A DNA stretch of 40,238 nucleotides from assembly GCA_024643785.1 (NCBI GenBank), contig JAHEMI010000009.1, forward strand, positions 1-40,238, written 5' to 3'. The position numbers and the translations under genes are program-made. Every line of letters starts with the position of its first letter. Position 1 is the stretch's first letter. Source of the stretch: Burkholderiaceae bacterium (GTDB lineage: Bacteria; Pseudomonadota; Gammaproteobacteria; Burkholderiales; Burkholderiaceae_E). The notes beneath the pieces were generated by a model. The model was not told where the DNA came from. It worked only from the letters and a program-made list of their open reading frames with translations, and did not search any database. Positions 29,650-40,238 of this stretch are shown in pieces.

Positions 29650-30978
29650 GTGGCGACTAACCAGTCAGCATTGATGAAGGCAGGCAAGTCTGGCGACCTC
29701 AAGCAGCGCCTGCTTTTCCTGTTGATGGCCCTGGTGGTGTACCGGGTCGGCGCGCACATCCCGGTCCCGGGCATCGACCCGGACCAGCTGGCGTCGCTGT
29801 TCCGCAGCCAGCAGGGCGGCATCCTGGGCATGTTCAACATGTTCTCGGGCGGCGCGCTGTCGCGCTTCACGGTGTTCGCGCTGGGGATCATGCCCTACAT
29901 CTCGGCATCGATCATCATGCAGCTGCTCACCGTGGTGGTGCCCCAGCTCGAGGCGATCAAGAAGGAAGGCGAGGCTGGGCGCCGCACCATTACCAAGTAC
30001 ACGCGCTGGTTTACGCTCGCGCTGGCGCTGTTCCAGGCGCTGGGCATCGCGGTGGCGCTCGAGTCGCAGCAGGGCCTGGTCATCGAGCCGGGTTTGGTGT
30101 TCCGCTTCACCGCGGTGGTTTCGCTGGTCACCGGGACAATGTTCCTGATGTGGCTCGGCGAGCAGATCACCGAACGCGGTCTGGGCAACGGCATCTCGAT
30201 CATCATTTTCGCCGGCATCGTCGCGGGTCTGCCGAACGCGATCGGCGGCATGGGTGAACTGGTTCGGACCGGCTCGATGCACGCCTTCGCCGCGCTGGTG
30301 ATCGTCGCGCTGGTGATCCTGGTGACCGGGTTCGTGGTATTCGTCGAACGCGGCCAGCGCAAGATAACGGTCAACTATGCCAAGCGTCAGGTCGGCAACC
30401 GGGTTTATGGCGGACAGACTTCGCACCTGCCCCTGAAGCTCAACATGTCGGGTGTGATCCCGCCGATATTTGCCTCGTCGATCATCCTGTTCCCGGCAAC
30501 CCTGGCGCAGTGGTTCACCTCCGGAGAGTCGAACTCGGCGGTGATAACCGCACTCAAGGACATGGCGGCGACGCTCTCTCCCGGGCAGCCGGTTTACGTG
30601 CTGATGTACGCGGCCGCGATCATCTTCTTCTGCTTCTTCTACACGGCCCTGGTTTTCAACAGCCGGGAGACCGCGGAGAACCTCAAGAAGAGCGGCGCGT
30701 TCGTACCGGGAATCCGGCCGGGCGAGCAGACCGCGCGCTACATCGACAAGATTCTCATGCGGCTGACCCTGTCGGGCGCGATCTACATCACCGCGGTTTG
30801 TCTGTTGCCGGAGTTCATGCGCCTGCAGTGGAACGTACCGTTCTACTTCGGCGGCACTTCGCTGCTGATCATCGTGGTGGTGACGATGGATTTCATGGCC
30901 CAGGTGCAGGCCTACATGATGTCGCACCAGTATGAAAGTTTGATGCGCAAGTCAGGGGCGAAGGGTTTGGGGGCCTGA
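29650..30978 (+). CDS. secY: Preprotein translocase subunit SecY
   Basis: A 442-residue inner-membrane channel with about ten hydrophobic segments. It starts at GTG 29650 (an ATG at 29674 is the alternative). The first helix region reads [20 protein letters not shown] and the plug and pore region [16 protein letters not shown] is present. The cytoplasmic loop [20 protein letters not shown] is typical. It works with SecE, encoded about 27 kb upstream. Confidence 0.98.
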   Translation: MATNQSALMKAGKSGDLKQRLLFLLMALVVYRVGAHIPVPGIDPDQLASLFRSQQGGILGMFNMFSGGALSRFTVFALGIMPYISASIIMQLLTVVVPQLEAIKKEGEAGRRTITKYTRWFTLALALFQALGIAVALESQQGLVIEPGLVFRFTAVVSLVTGTMFLMWLGEQITERGLGNGISIIIFAGIVAGLPNAIGGMGELVRTGSMHAFAALVIVALVILVTGFVVFVERGQRKITVNYAKRQVGNRVYGGQTSHLPLKLNMSGVIPPIFASSIILFPATLAQWFTSGESNSAVITALKDMAATLSPGQPVYVLMYAAAIIFFCFFYTALVFNSRETAENLKKSGAFVPGIRPGEQTARYIDKILMRLTLSGAIYITAVCLLPEFMRLQWNVPFYFGGTSLLIIVVVTMDFMAQVQAYMMSHQYESLMRKSGAKGLGA

Positions 30979-31010
30979 GGGCGGGATTGCAGCCGGAGAC
31001 GACTTGAGCA

Positions 31011-31229
31011 ATGAGCAAGGAAGACGTTATCCAGATGCAGGGGGAGGTGATGGAAAACCTTCCCAACGCAACCTTCAGGGTAAAGCTGGAAAACGGACAT
31101 GTAGTGCTGGGGCACATCTCCGGCAAGATGCGGATGCACTACATAAAGATTTTGCCTGGCGACAAGGTGACCGTGGAACTCACGCCGTACGACCTCTCGC
31201 GGGCCAGGATCACATTCAGGGCCAGGTAG
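31011..31229 (+). CDS. infA: Translation initiation factor IF-1
   Basis: A 72-residue S1/OB-fold IF-1 that blocks the A site during initiation. The sequence [20 protein letters not shown] and the C-terminal [14 protein letters not shown] are full length for the family. It lies between secY and rpmJ, the usual place in many Betaproteobacteria. Confidence 0.97.
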   Translation: MSKEDVIQMQGEVMENLPNATFRVKLENGHVVLGHISGKMRMHYIKILPGDKVTVELTPYDLSRARITFRAR

Positions 31230-31262
31230 TCGCGTAACAGGCGAAACCGAACGAGGTAACTC

Positions 31263-31376
31263 ATGAAAGTAATGGCATCAGTGAAGAAAATTTGCCGCAA
31301 TTGCAAGATCATCAAACGCGACGGAGTCGTGCGGGTGATCTGCAAGGACCCGCGCCACAAGCAGCGCCAGGGTTGA
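31263..31376 (+). CDS. rpmJ: 50S ribosomal protein L36
   Basis: A 37-residue L36 in the gap between infA and rpsM. Translation from ATG 31263 gives [20 protein letters not shown] then [17 protein letters not shown]. The zinc ligands C11, C14, C27 and H32 are all present, so this is the zinc-binding form. Only 26 bases separate it from rpsM, too little for an E. coli-style S4 operator. Confidence 0.97.
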   Translation: MKVMASVKKICRNCKIIKRDGVVRVICKDPRHKQRQG

Positions 31377-31402
31377 GGCAACCGTCTTAATAGAGGACCA
31401 GC

Positions 31403-31768
31403 ATGGCACGTATTGCGGGCATCAACATTCCCGACCGTCAGCACACGGAAATCGGCCTGACGGCCATCTACGGTATCGGTCGCGCGCGCGCCCGTGCGAT
31501 CTGCGCGGCTGCCGGCATCGAATACAGCAAGAAGATCAAGGATCTCAACGACGCGGAGCTCGAGCGGATCCGCGAATCGCTGCTCCAGTTCACCGTAGAA
31601 GGTGACCTGCGCCGCGAGGTTTCGATGGCGGTCAAGCGGTTGATGGACCTGGGCTGCTATCGCGGCCTGCGCCATCGGCGCGGCCTGCCAGTGCGCGGCC
31701 AGCGTACGCGGACCAATGCCCGCACGCGCAAGGGCCCGAAAAAGGCCGGCATCGCGCTGAAGAAATAA
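31403..31768 (+). CDS. rpsM: 30S ribosomal protein S13
   Basis: A 121-residue S13 of the 30S head, contacting P-site tRNA and the B1 bridges. [20 protein letters not shown] with [16 protein letters not shown] (helix-hairpin-helix) and the C-terminal [19 protein letters not shown] are typical. It starts the alpha group. Confidence 0.98.
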   Translation: MARIAGINIPDRQHTEIGLTAIYGIGRARARAICAAAGIEYSKKIKDLNDAELERIRESLLQFTVEGDLRREVSMAVKRLMDLGCYRGLRHRRGLPVRGQRTRTNARTRKGPKKAGIALKK

Positions 31769-31783
31769 TCGGAGAATCGGCAC

Positions 31784-32191
31784 ATGGCAAAGCAGGGTCA
31801 ACAGACCGCCGGAAAACGGGCGGTTCGCAAGAAGGTCAAGAAGAACGTTGCCGACGGCATCGCGCACGTCCACGCGTCCTTCAACAACACGATCATCACC
31901 ATTACCGATCGGCAGGGCAACGCGCTGTCGTGGGCATCGTCCGGCGGCGCCGGCTTCAAGGGTTCGCGCAAGTCGACGCCGTTCGCGGCGCAGATCGCTG
32001 CCGAGGCGGCGGGACGCAGCGCCCAGGAATGCGGGATCAAGAATCTCGAGGTGCTGATCAAAGGGCCTGGCCCGGGTCGCGAGTCGTCGGTGCGGGCGCT
32101 GAATGCGCTCGGTATCAAGATTCTCTCGATCTCCGACATCACGCCGATTCCGCACAACGGCTGCCGTCCGCCCAAGCGCCGGCGGATCTAG
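31784..32191 (+). CDS. rpsK: 30S ribosomal protein S11
   Basis: A 135-residue S11 of the 30S platform. The core [20 protein letters not shown] and the C-terminal [18 protein letters not shown] are family-typical; the basic N-terminal stretch ([13 protein letters not shown]) is a little longer than in E. coli. A 168-base structured gap follows. Confidence 0.98.
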   Translation: MAKQGQQTAGKRAVRKKVKKNVADGIAHVHASFNNTIITITDRQGNALSWASSGGAGFKGSRKSTPFAAQIAAEAAGRSAQECGIKNLEVLIKGPGPGRESSVRALNALGIKILSISDITPIPHNGCRPPKRRRI

Positions 32192-32359
32192 TTTTCCGAA
32201 TCCGGGCGTGTCCCGGCGCCCGTATCGCGTGCCTTTGGCGCGCGATTGAATCGCCGGACGTAAGACCACTGTTCGACGCCGAGCGTCTGCTGCATGAGAC
32301 CGGGCCCATCAAGTCGGACTAACCGCGAAGCGATTCGCGTACAGACAGAAGGATAAAAC
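32192..32359 (+). promoter_or_regulatory. rpsK-rpsD structured gap, candidate S4 operator
   Basis: Three hairpins lie in this 168-base gap. CCGGG (32202-32206) pairs with CCCGG (32212-32216). ATCGCG-T-GCC (32224-32233) pairs with GGC-G-CGCGAT (32237-32246), one T-G, around a TTT loop. CGCGAA (32324-32329) pairs with TTCGCG (32334-32339) closing a GCGA (GNRA) tetraloop, about 8 bases before the rpsD ribosome site. No promoter or T-run terminator is evident. In E. coli, S4 represses the alpha operon through a pseudoknot before rpsM; here that gap is only 26 bases, so regulation may have moved to this site. That is inference. Confidence 0.45.
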
Positions 32360-32983
32360 GTGGCACGTTATATTGGACCAAAGGCCAAACTGTCCCGCCG
32401 TGAAGGGACGGACCTGTTTCTCAAGAGCGCGCGTCGCTCGCTGGAATCCAAGGCCAAGCTCGACAGCAAACCGGGCCAGCACGGCCGGATGTCCGGCGCC
32501 CGCACCTCGGACTACGGCGTGCAGTTGCGCGAGAAGCAGAAAGTCAAGCGCATGTATGGCGTTCTCGAGCGCGTTTTCCGCCGTTATTTTGCGGAGGCCC
32601 TGCGCCGCCGCGGCAACACCGGCGAGAATCTGCTGAAGCTGCTGGAGTGCCGGCTCGACAACGTCGTCTACCGGATGGGGTTCGGCTCGACCCGTGCCGA
32701 GGCTCGCCAGCTGGTAAGCCACCGGGCGATCGCGGTCAATGGCCGGGTCGTCAACATCGCATCGGCTGCCGTGCGGCCCGACGATGTCATCAGCGTTCGC
32801 GAGAAGTCGAAGAAGCAGGCGCGGATCGTCGATTCGCTCAACCTCGCCGAGCAGATCGGAATGCCGGGCTGGGTATCGGTTGACAAGACCAAGATGGAAG
32901 GCGTGCTGAAGTCGGTTCCCGACCGCAGCGACCTCGCGGGCGACATCAACGAAAGCTTGATCGTCGAGTTGTACTCGCGCTAA
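32360..32983 (+). CDS. rpsD: 30S ribosomal protein S4
   Basis: A 207-residue S4, the primary 16S rRNA 5'-domain binder and fidelity protein. It starts at GTG 32360 after AGAAGGAT (32347-32354). [20 protein letters not shown] starts the protein, and the S4 RNA-binding fold includes [20 protein letters not shown]. The zinc cysteines of the alternative form are missing, so it is zinc-free. Confidence 0.98.
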   Translation: MARYIGPKAKLSRREGTDLFLKSARRSLESKAKLDSKPGQHGRMSGARTSDYGVQLREKQKVKRMYGVLERVFRRYFAEALRRRGNTGENLLKLLECRLDNVVYRMGFGSTRAEARQLVSHRAIAVNGRVVNIASAAVRPDDVISVREKSKKQARIVDSLNLAEQIGMPGWVSVDKTKMEGVLKSVPDRSDLAGDINESLIVELYSR

Positions 32984-33000
32984 TCCTAGAGGAAATTGCA

Positions 33001-33987
33001 ATGCAGACAGCCATGCTGAAACCACGCATCGTCGAGGTCGAGAAACTCGGACCGTCGCACGCCCGCGTGGTCATGGAGCCGTTCGAGCGTGGCTATGGGC
33101 ACACGCTTGGCAACGCACTGCGCCGTGTCCTGCTGTCCTCGATGGTCGGCTATGCGCCGACCGAGGTACAGATCACCGGTGTGGTGCACGAGTACTCGAC
33201 GATCGACGGCCTTCGTGAGGACGTCGTAGACCTGTTGCTCAACCTGAAGGGCGTCGTGTTCAAGCTGCACAACCGCGACGAAGCCTTCTTCACGCTGCAC
33301 AAGGACACCCCGGGGTCGGTAACTGCCGCCGACATCGAGCTGTCGCATGACGCCGAGATCATCAATCCGGATCACGTCATCGGCACGCTGACCCAGGGCG
33401 GCAAGCTCGACATGACGATCAAGGTCGAGCGTGGTCGTGGCTACGTCCCCGGTACCCTGCGCGACATCGGCGAGACCAAATCGGTCGGCCGGATTGTGCT
33501 CGATGCCTCGTTTTCCCCGATCCGCCGGGTGAGCTACGTGGTCGAGAGCGCGCGCGTCGAGCAGCGCACCGACCTCGACCGGCTGGTGGTGGACGTCCAG
33601 ACCAACGGCGTGATCTTCCCCGAGGACGCAGTGCGCCAGTCGGCCCGCATCCTGGTGGAACAGCTGGCCGTGTTCTCGGCGCTCGAAGGCGGCGACCCGT
33701 CACAGGCGCCCGGACTGGAGCCCGATGGCGAACAGCCCGAACTGGATCCGCTCTACGTCCGTCCGGTCGATGACCTGGAGCTGACGGTCCGTTCGGCAAA
33801 CTGCCTCAAGGCCGAGAGCATCTATTACATCGGCGACCTGGTGCAGCGCACCGAGAACGAGCTGCTCAAGACTCCCAATCTTGGCCGCAAGTCGCTCAAC
33901 GAGATCAAGGAAGTGCTCGCAGCACGCGGACTCACGCTGGGGATGAAACTCGAGAACTGGCCGCCGGCCAATCTCGAACGCCCCTGA
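33001..33987 (+). CDS. rpoA: DNA-directed RNA polymerase subunit alpha
   Basis: A 328-residue alpha subunit. The N-terminal domain that dimerises and binds beta and beta' has [20 protein letters not shown] and [13 protein letters not shown] flexible linker near 235-245 leads to the C-terminal domain, which recognises UP elements and activators ([34 protein letters not shown]). AGAGGAA (32988-32994) precedes the ATG. Confidence 0.98.
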   Translation: MQTAMLKPRIVEVEKLGPSHARVVMEPFERGYGHTLGNALRRVLLSSMVGYAPTEVQITGVVHEYSTIDGLREDVVDLLLNLKGVVFKLHNRDEAFFTLHKDTPGSVTAADIELSHDAEIINPDHVIGTLTQGGKLDMTIKVERGRGYVPGTLRDIGETKSVGRIVLDASFSPIRRVSYVVESARVEQRTDLDRLVVDVQTNGVIFPEDAVRQSARILVEQLAVFSALEGGDPSQAPGLEPDGEQPELDPLYVRPVDDLELTVRSANCLKAESIYYIGDLVQRTENELLKTPNLGRKSLNEIKEVLAARGLTLGMKLENWPPANLERP

Positions 33988-34054
33988 GAGTTGCCAGAGC
34001 TGTCTAATGAGTCTGCCGCGGTATGGACCGACGGCGGTGTGAAGAGGAAATGTC

Positions 34055-34450
34055 ATGCGTCACCGTAACGGACTTCGCAAACTGAATCGAACCAGCAGCC
34101 ATCGCCAGGCGATGCTGCGCAATCTGTGCAATGCGCTGCTGCGGCACGAACAGATCAAGACCACTCTGCCCAAGGCGAAGGAACTGCGCCGGGTAGTGGA
34201 GCCGCTCATCACCCTGGGCAAGAAGCCATCGCTCGCGAATCGCCGCCTGGCGTTCGACCGGCTGCGCGACCGGGAGATGGTGGTCAAGATCTTCAACGAA
34301 CTCGGACCCCGTTACGCGGTCCGCAACGGCGGCTACCTGCGGATCCTGAAGTTCGGTTTCCGGCTCGGTGACGCGGCGCCGATGGCGCTGGTGCAACTGA
34401 TGGATCGTCCGGAGACGGACGAGGAAGCGGGCGCGACAGCGGTTTCCTGA
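34055..34450 (+). CDS. rplQ: 50S ribosomal protein L17
   Basis: A 131-residue L17 near the tunnel exit. [20 protein letters not shown] and the C-terminal [20 protein letters not shown] are typical, with a short acidic tail. It is the last gene of the alpha group and is followed by a strong terminator. Confidence 0.98.
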   Translation: MRHRNGLRKLNRTSSHRQAMLRNLCNALLRHEQIKTTLPKAKELRRVVEPLITLGKKPSLANRRLAFDRLRDREMVVKIFNELGPRYAVRNGGYLRILKFGFRLGDAAPMALVQLMDRPETDEEAGATAVS

Positions 34451-34518
34451 ACGACGGTCGCTGCGATGGTGCGGGCGCTTCCGGTGACGGTATTGCGCGC
34501 GCCACGAAGCCGACCAGC

Positions 34519-34561
34519 AAGGGCGTGGCACGGCCATTGTGGCTGGTGCCCCGCCCTTTTT
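34519..34561 (+). terminator. Intrinsic terminator of the alpha operon
   Basis: AAGGGCG (34519-34525) pairs with CGCCCTT (34552-34558), GGCAC (34527-34531) with GTGCC (34546-34550), and GCCA (34533-34536) with TGGC (34540-34543) around a TTG loop, with small bulges between. Five T residues (34557-34561) follow. This closes the ribosomal cluster. Confidence 0.88.
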
Positions 34562-34624
34562 CATTGCAGCCTGGCGGGCGCACTCGCGCCCGGGCTGCGC
34601 GCCGCCTGACCCGAGGGCCTTGCG

Positions 34625-35548
<924 letters not shown>

Positions 35549-35561
35549 GGCTGCGGCGGCC

Positions 35562-36341
35562 ATGAAACGATTCCTGCCCGCTGCCCTCTCGCTGCGCTGG
35601 GTTGCCGTTTATCAGCGCAACCTGCTGGTCTGGCGCAAGCTGGCAGTCGAGAGCATCCTCGCCAACATCGCCGATCCCCTGATCATGTTCGTTGCCTTTG
35701 GCTTCGGCATCGGGCGCCTGGTCGGCGAGGTCGGGGAGATCTCCTACATCGCCTTCCTCGCTGGCGGGGCGATCCTGATGAGCGCGGCGATGGCGGCGAG
35801 CTTCGAGTCGCTGTACTCGGCGTTCTCACGGATGCACGTCCAGCGTACCTGGGAGTCGCTGCTCAACGCGCCGCTCGAACTCGACGACATCTTCATCGCC
35901 GAATGGCTCTGGGCCGCGAGCAAGGGGGTCTTCTCGGGATTGGCGATCCTGGCTGTCGCCTGGTCGCTGGGACTGTCCCATCACTGGTCCCTGCTGGCGG
36001 TGCTGCCGGTGCTGGTCGTCACCGGGATGTGCTTCTCGGCCCTGGGGCTGTGCTTCAATGCCCTGGCAAAAGGCTACGACTTCTTCGCCTACTATTTCAC
36101 GGTTATCCTGACCCCGATGACCTTCCTTTCCGGCGTCTACTTCCCGATCGATGCCCTGCCGCAATGGCTGCAGGTGATCGGGCGGGCACTGCCGCTGGCT
36201 GCGGCGGTTGACCTGGCCCGGCCGCTGGCCCTCGGTCAGGCGCCGACGGGGGCGTTAGGCAGCGCGGCGATCCTGCTCGGCTATACCATGGTGGCGCTGT
36301 GGGTGGCCCGCACCCTGACCCACCGGCGGTTTGCGACATGA
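35562..36341 (+). CDS. ABC-2 type exporter permease, NodJ-like
   Basis: A 259-residue inner-membrane protein with about six hydrophobic segments, paired with the ATPase upstream. The N-terminal RWVAVYQRNLLVWRKLAVES and SILANIADPLIMFVAFGFGI match the NodJ-type permease pattern. The later VILTPMTFLSGVYFPIDALP is the typical ABC-2 signature. It overlaps cutA by 4 bases (ATGA), so all three genes are one transcription unit. No promoter is evident in the 63 bases between the terminator and the ATPase gene. Confidence 0.86.
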   Translation: MKRFLPAALSLRWVAVYQRNLLVWRKLAVESILANIADPLIMFVAFGFGIGRLVGEVGEISYIAFLAGGAILMSAAMAASFESLYSAFSRMHVQRTWESLLNAPLELDDIFIAEWLWAASKGVFSGLAILAVAWSLGLSHHWSLLAVLPVLVVTGMCFSALGLCFNALAKGYDFFAYYFTVILTPMTFLSGVYFPIDALPQWLQVIGRALPLAAAVDLARPLALGQAPTGALGSAAILLGYTMVALWVARTLTHRRFAT

Positions 36342-36688
36342 ACGGCGCGCCCGACAGCGATGCCGTCGTGGTGGTGCTGACCACCTTGCCTGACGCTGCG
36401 AGCGCTGCCCTGATCGCCGAGACCGTGGTTGGCGAGCGCCTGGCGGCATGCGTCAACATCGGTGCGCCGGGAACTTCGATCTACCGCTGGCAAGGCGTCA
36501 TCGAGCGCGCCACCGAAGTACCGGCGCTGTTCAAGACCACCGCCGCGCAGCAGCCTGCGCTGCTCATCCGGCTGGCCGAATTGCATCCCTACGAGGTGCC
36601 GGAAATACTGGCGTGGACCCCGGGGCATGTCGCTGCAGACTACGCCCACTGGGTGCGCGCCCAGACTGGACCGGGCGGCGGGGACTGA
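36338..36688 (+). CDS. cutA: Divalent cation tolerance protein CutA
   Basis: A 116-residue CutA1-like protein, expected to form a trimer of ferredoxin-like fold. Conserved segments are ERLAACVNI, YRWQGVIERATEVPALFKTT, HPYEVPEILA and the C-terminal YAHWVRAQT. The start overlaps the permease stop. Its cellular role in metal tolerance is still uncertain for the family. It faces a minus-strand operon across a 17-base gap with a GCGGC/GCCGC hairpin (36689-36703) and no clear terminator. Confidence 0.92.
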   Translation: MNGAPDSDAVVVVLTTLPDAASAALIAETVVGERLAACVNIGAPGTSIYRWQGVIERATEVPALFKTTAAQQPALLIRLAELHPYEVPEILAWTPGHVAADYAHWVRAQTGPGGGD

Positions 36689-36705
36689 GCGGCTTGCTGC
36701 CGCCG

Positions 36706-37758
36706 TCAGTCCTTGTGCCGGCGATGTTTGCGGGGGTTTTCCGACAGGTAGCGGCGGGCGCTGAAGTAGCCCAGCAGACCCAGTGCGATGGCGGCCATCG
36801 CGGCCATGGTGATCCAGAAACCGAGCGGCGAGTGCAGGCCGGGGATGGCTTCGAAATTCATGCCGAAGATGCCGGTGATCAGCGTGAGCGGCAGGAAGAT
36901 CGCGGTGATCGTGGTCAGCGTCCGCACCACCTCGTTGGTACGGTGGGCGGTTGACGAGAAGTGCAGCTGGACTGCTGATTCCACCGAGGACTCCAACCGC
37001 CGGGCATGGACCAGGATGCGGTCGATGTGTTCGATGAGATCGGTAGCGCGCACCTGCAGGGCGTCGTTGAGCGGGGCAAAGCCGGTGGCGCCGGGTTCGG
37101 CCCTGCGCTCCAGGCGCTCGTCCAGCCACTCCTGGATCGCTGCCAGTTGCTCTTCGCAGAGTTGCTCGAGGCGGCGCGCCTCGCGCCGTCCATCGAGCAG
37201 CGTCAGCCAGTCGTTGAACGGGCGGCGGGGGTCGAGCAGCTCGCGCTGCCAGCGCTCGAGCTGCTCGCTGAGCGGGTCGCGCAAATCGAGATAGCGATCG
37301 ACCATGGCGCTCACGATGCGCAACATCAGTTCCTCGGGCCTGCTCGGCAGCCGCTGTCCGGGCGTCGTCAGCCGTTCGTGAATTGCCGGGACGACCTGGC
37401 TGTCGACGGAGCGGATCGAGACCAGGCAGCGCGGAAACATGAAGAACACGCTCGGCCGGGTCCGTAGCCGGATCACCGTACTGGCCTTGTCCGATGCCGA
37501 GCGCACGGCCAATCCCCGGAAGACGATCATCTCGTAGTCCTGGGTCGAGTCGAAAAACGAGCGGTGGGTGAGGTTCTCGAGATCGGAGAGGTGGTTCTCG
37601 AACACCCGCGCACCGGTTATCTCGGCCACCGGCTCGAGCCACGTCCTGGTGTCGTCGCGGTCACAGTCGATCCACAACAGCGCGCCTTCCGCAGGGGCGA
37701 CGAAGGGCGGCTCAACGACCCTTGCCACGCCCCCGGACAGGAGCAGCCCGCGGATCAA
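36706..37758 (-). CDS. CorA-family divalent metal ion transporter
   Basis: A 350-residue protein starting at TTG 37758, one base after the hemB stop, with GAGGG in the hemB end as ribosome site; the open frame extends further only inside hemB. The N-terminal soluble domain and a long acidic helical region precede two C-terminal membrane helices. The first ends in the family signature GMN (299-301), in FGMNFEAIPGL. The periplasmic loop is short. CorA and ZntB share this plan; GMNFE with a proline soon after favours CorA-like Mg uptake, but the substrate is not proven. It is the last gene of the engB-hemB operon. Confidence 0.85.
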   Translation of the reverse strand: MIRGLLLSGGVARVVEPPFVAPAEGALLWIDCDRDDTRTWLEPVAEITGARVFENHLSDLENLTHRSFFDSTQDYEMIVFRGLAVRSASDKASTVIRLRTRPSVFFMFPRCLVSIRSVDSQVVPAIHERLTTPGQRLPSRPEELMLRIVSAMVDRYLDLRDPLSEQLERWQRELLDPRRPFNDWLTLLDGRREARRLEQLCEEQLAAIQEWLDERLERRAEPGATGFAPLNDALQVRATDLIEHIDRILVHARRLESSVESAVQLHFSSTAHRTNEVVRTLTTITAIFLPLTLITGIFGMNFEAIPGLHSPLGFWITMAAMAAIALGLLGYFSARRYLSENPRKHRRHKD

Positions 37759-37759
37759 C

Positions 37760-39503
<1,744 letters not shown>

Positions 39504-39521
39504 GGTCTTCAGAAACCGTGT

Positions 39522-39530
39522 ATTGTACAA
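39522..39530 (-). promoter_or_regulatory. Possible -10 element for the engB operon in the divergent gap
   Basis: In the 66-base gap between engB and the cytochrome gene, the minus strand reads TACAAT (39527-39522), a five-of-six -10 match, inside the palindrome TTGTACAA (39523-39530). Transcription would begin about 12 bases before the engB ATG. No good -35 stands at the right distance, so it is weak evidence. Confidence 0.3.
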
Positions 39531-39569
39531 GCCGCGCCGGTCGGCAGCGGCACAGTGAGGGTAGTGACA

Positions 39570-40238
39570 ATGTCAAGATTGAAGCTGATTGAGGGATTCT
39601 TCAGGACTGCGGCCGGGACCGCAACGCTGATGCTGGTCCTGGGCGCATCTGCTCACGCTGCTGCTCCGGCGGCCGAGCCGGCCGCAGCGCCGAAAACCCC
39701 GCCGGCGATCGTGACCCAGGTCTGTGCCGGCTGCCATGGCCTCGATGGCAATGGAACCGCGCCGGCCAATCCGAAGCTGGCCGGCCAGAGCGAGCAATAC
39801 CTGATGCGTCAGCTGCAGAGTTTCCGGCTCAAGGAAGGCGGCGCTGCCGCCGATCGCCAGAACCAGCTGATGGCCGGTTTTGCGATGATGCTGACCCCCG
39901 AGACGATGCGCGACGTGGCCGCTTACTACGCAGCGCAGAAGTTCCAGCCATCGGCCGCCAGGAACAAGGACCTCGCCGTCGCCGGGCAGAAGATCTATCG
40001 CGCGGGGATCGCGGCGAAGAACATTCCGGCCTGTGCCGGTTGCCATGGCCCCAGCGGCGCGGGCATTCCGGTCCAGTACCCGCGGGTTGGCGGCCAGTAC
40101 GCCGAATACGTTGCCGCGCAACTGGTTGCGTTCCGGCAGGGCACGCGCACGAACAACGCGCAGATGAGCGCGATCGCGGCGCGGATGTCGGATGCCGAGA
40201 TCAGCGCGATATCGGAATATATCGCCGGCTTGCGCTGA
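39570..40238 (+). CDS. Cytochrome c4-type dihaem protein
   Basis: A 222-residue periplasmic protein with a signal peptide (about 1-30, cleavage after ASAHA) and two haem sites, CAGCH at 52-56 and 155-159. The two halves are related, as in cytochrome c4. Methionines in the halves (around 101-107 and 199-206) are candidates for the axial ligands. I use the ATG at 39570, 8 bases after GAGGG (39557-39561). The likely role is electron transfer to a terminal oxidase. Its stop is the last base of the window, so downstream context is not visible. Confidence 0.93.
   Translation: MSRLKLIEGFFRTAAGTATLMLVLGASAHAAAPAAEPAAAPKTPPAIVTQVCAGCHGLDGNGTAPANPKLAGQSEQYLMRQLQSFRLKEGGAAADRQNQLMAGFAMMLTPETMRDVAAYYAAQKFQPSAARNKDLAVAGQKIYRAGIAAKNIPACAGCHGPSGAGIPVQYPRVGGQYAEYVAAQLVAFRQGTRTNNAQMSAIAARMSDAEISAISEYIAGLR

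Noticed and set aside
39565-39575. Perfect palindrome TGACA-A-TGTCA over the cytochrome c4 start codon
   Set aside because: Short (5-bp arms), overlaps coding sequence and matches no operator I can name with confidence; likely chance.

Overview
The window reads as a high-GC betaproteobacterial chromosome segment, most like Rhodocyclales or Burkholderiales. The reasons are the gene order (tRNA-Tyr/Gly/Thr-tuf-tRNA-Trp-secE-nusG-L11/L10-rpoBC-str-S10-spc-alpha, then engB-hemB and a cytochrome c4), the start of a PhaM-like polyhydroxyalkanoate granule protein at the left edge, and the Mg-type HemB. The genus cannot be fixed from what is visible. Almost everything is core translation and transcription machinery. 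I found no prophage, insertion sequence, CRISPR array, defence island or obviously new multigene system.

Layout. Bases 1-230 (minus) hold the 5' end of a phaM-like gene. A near-consensus promoter at 358-386 drives tRNA-Tyr, tRNA-Gly, tRNA-Thr and the first tuf. tRNA-Trp, secE and nusG follow, then rplK-rplA, a 365-base leader, rplJ-rplL, a hairpin attenuator, rpoB and rpoC. A lipoprotein gene of unknown function (14321-15082) separates rpoC from the str cluster, which has its own promoter (15095-15124): rpsL, rpsG, fusA, second tuf, rpsJ. The S10 genes run rplC-D-W-B-rpsS-rplV-rpsC-rplP-rpmC-rpsQ (20359-25216). The spc genes run rplN-X-E-rpsN-H-rplF-R-rpsE-rpmD-rplO-secY (25406-30978), then infA and rpmJ. 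The alpha genes rpsM-K-D-rpoA-rplQ end at a strong terminator (34519-34561).

Downstream is a plus-strand three-gene unit: a NodI-like ATPase, a NodJ-like permease and cutA. It converges on a minus-strand operon engB-hemB-corA-like (39503 to 36706). A divergent cytochrome c4 gene ends exactly at the window edge.

How the genes work together: the r-proteins, EF-Tu, EF-G and IF-1 build and run the ribosome; RpoA, RpoB, RpoC and NusG make the transcription machinery; SecE and SecY form the translocon core. The features most worth attention are in the non-coding DNA. Several intergenic gaps hold hairpins where autogenous r-protein operators or attenuators would be expected (rplA-rplJ, rplL-rpoB, rpsL-rpsG, rplX-rplE, rpsK-rpsD), and there are internal promoters before rplC and rplN. 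The two tuf genes are identical over 1195 bases and carry a codon bias unlike every neighbour, except in their last few codons. The hairpins and promoters were found by eye and have not been folded or tested.
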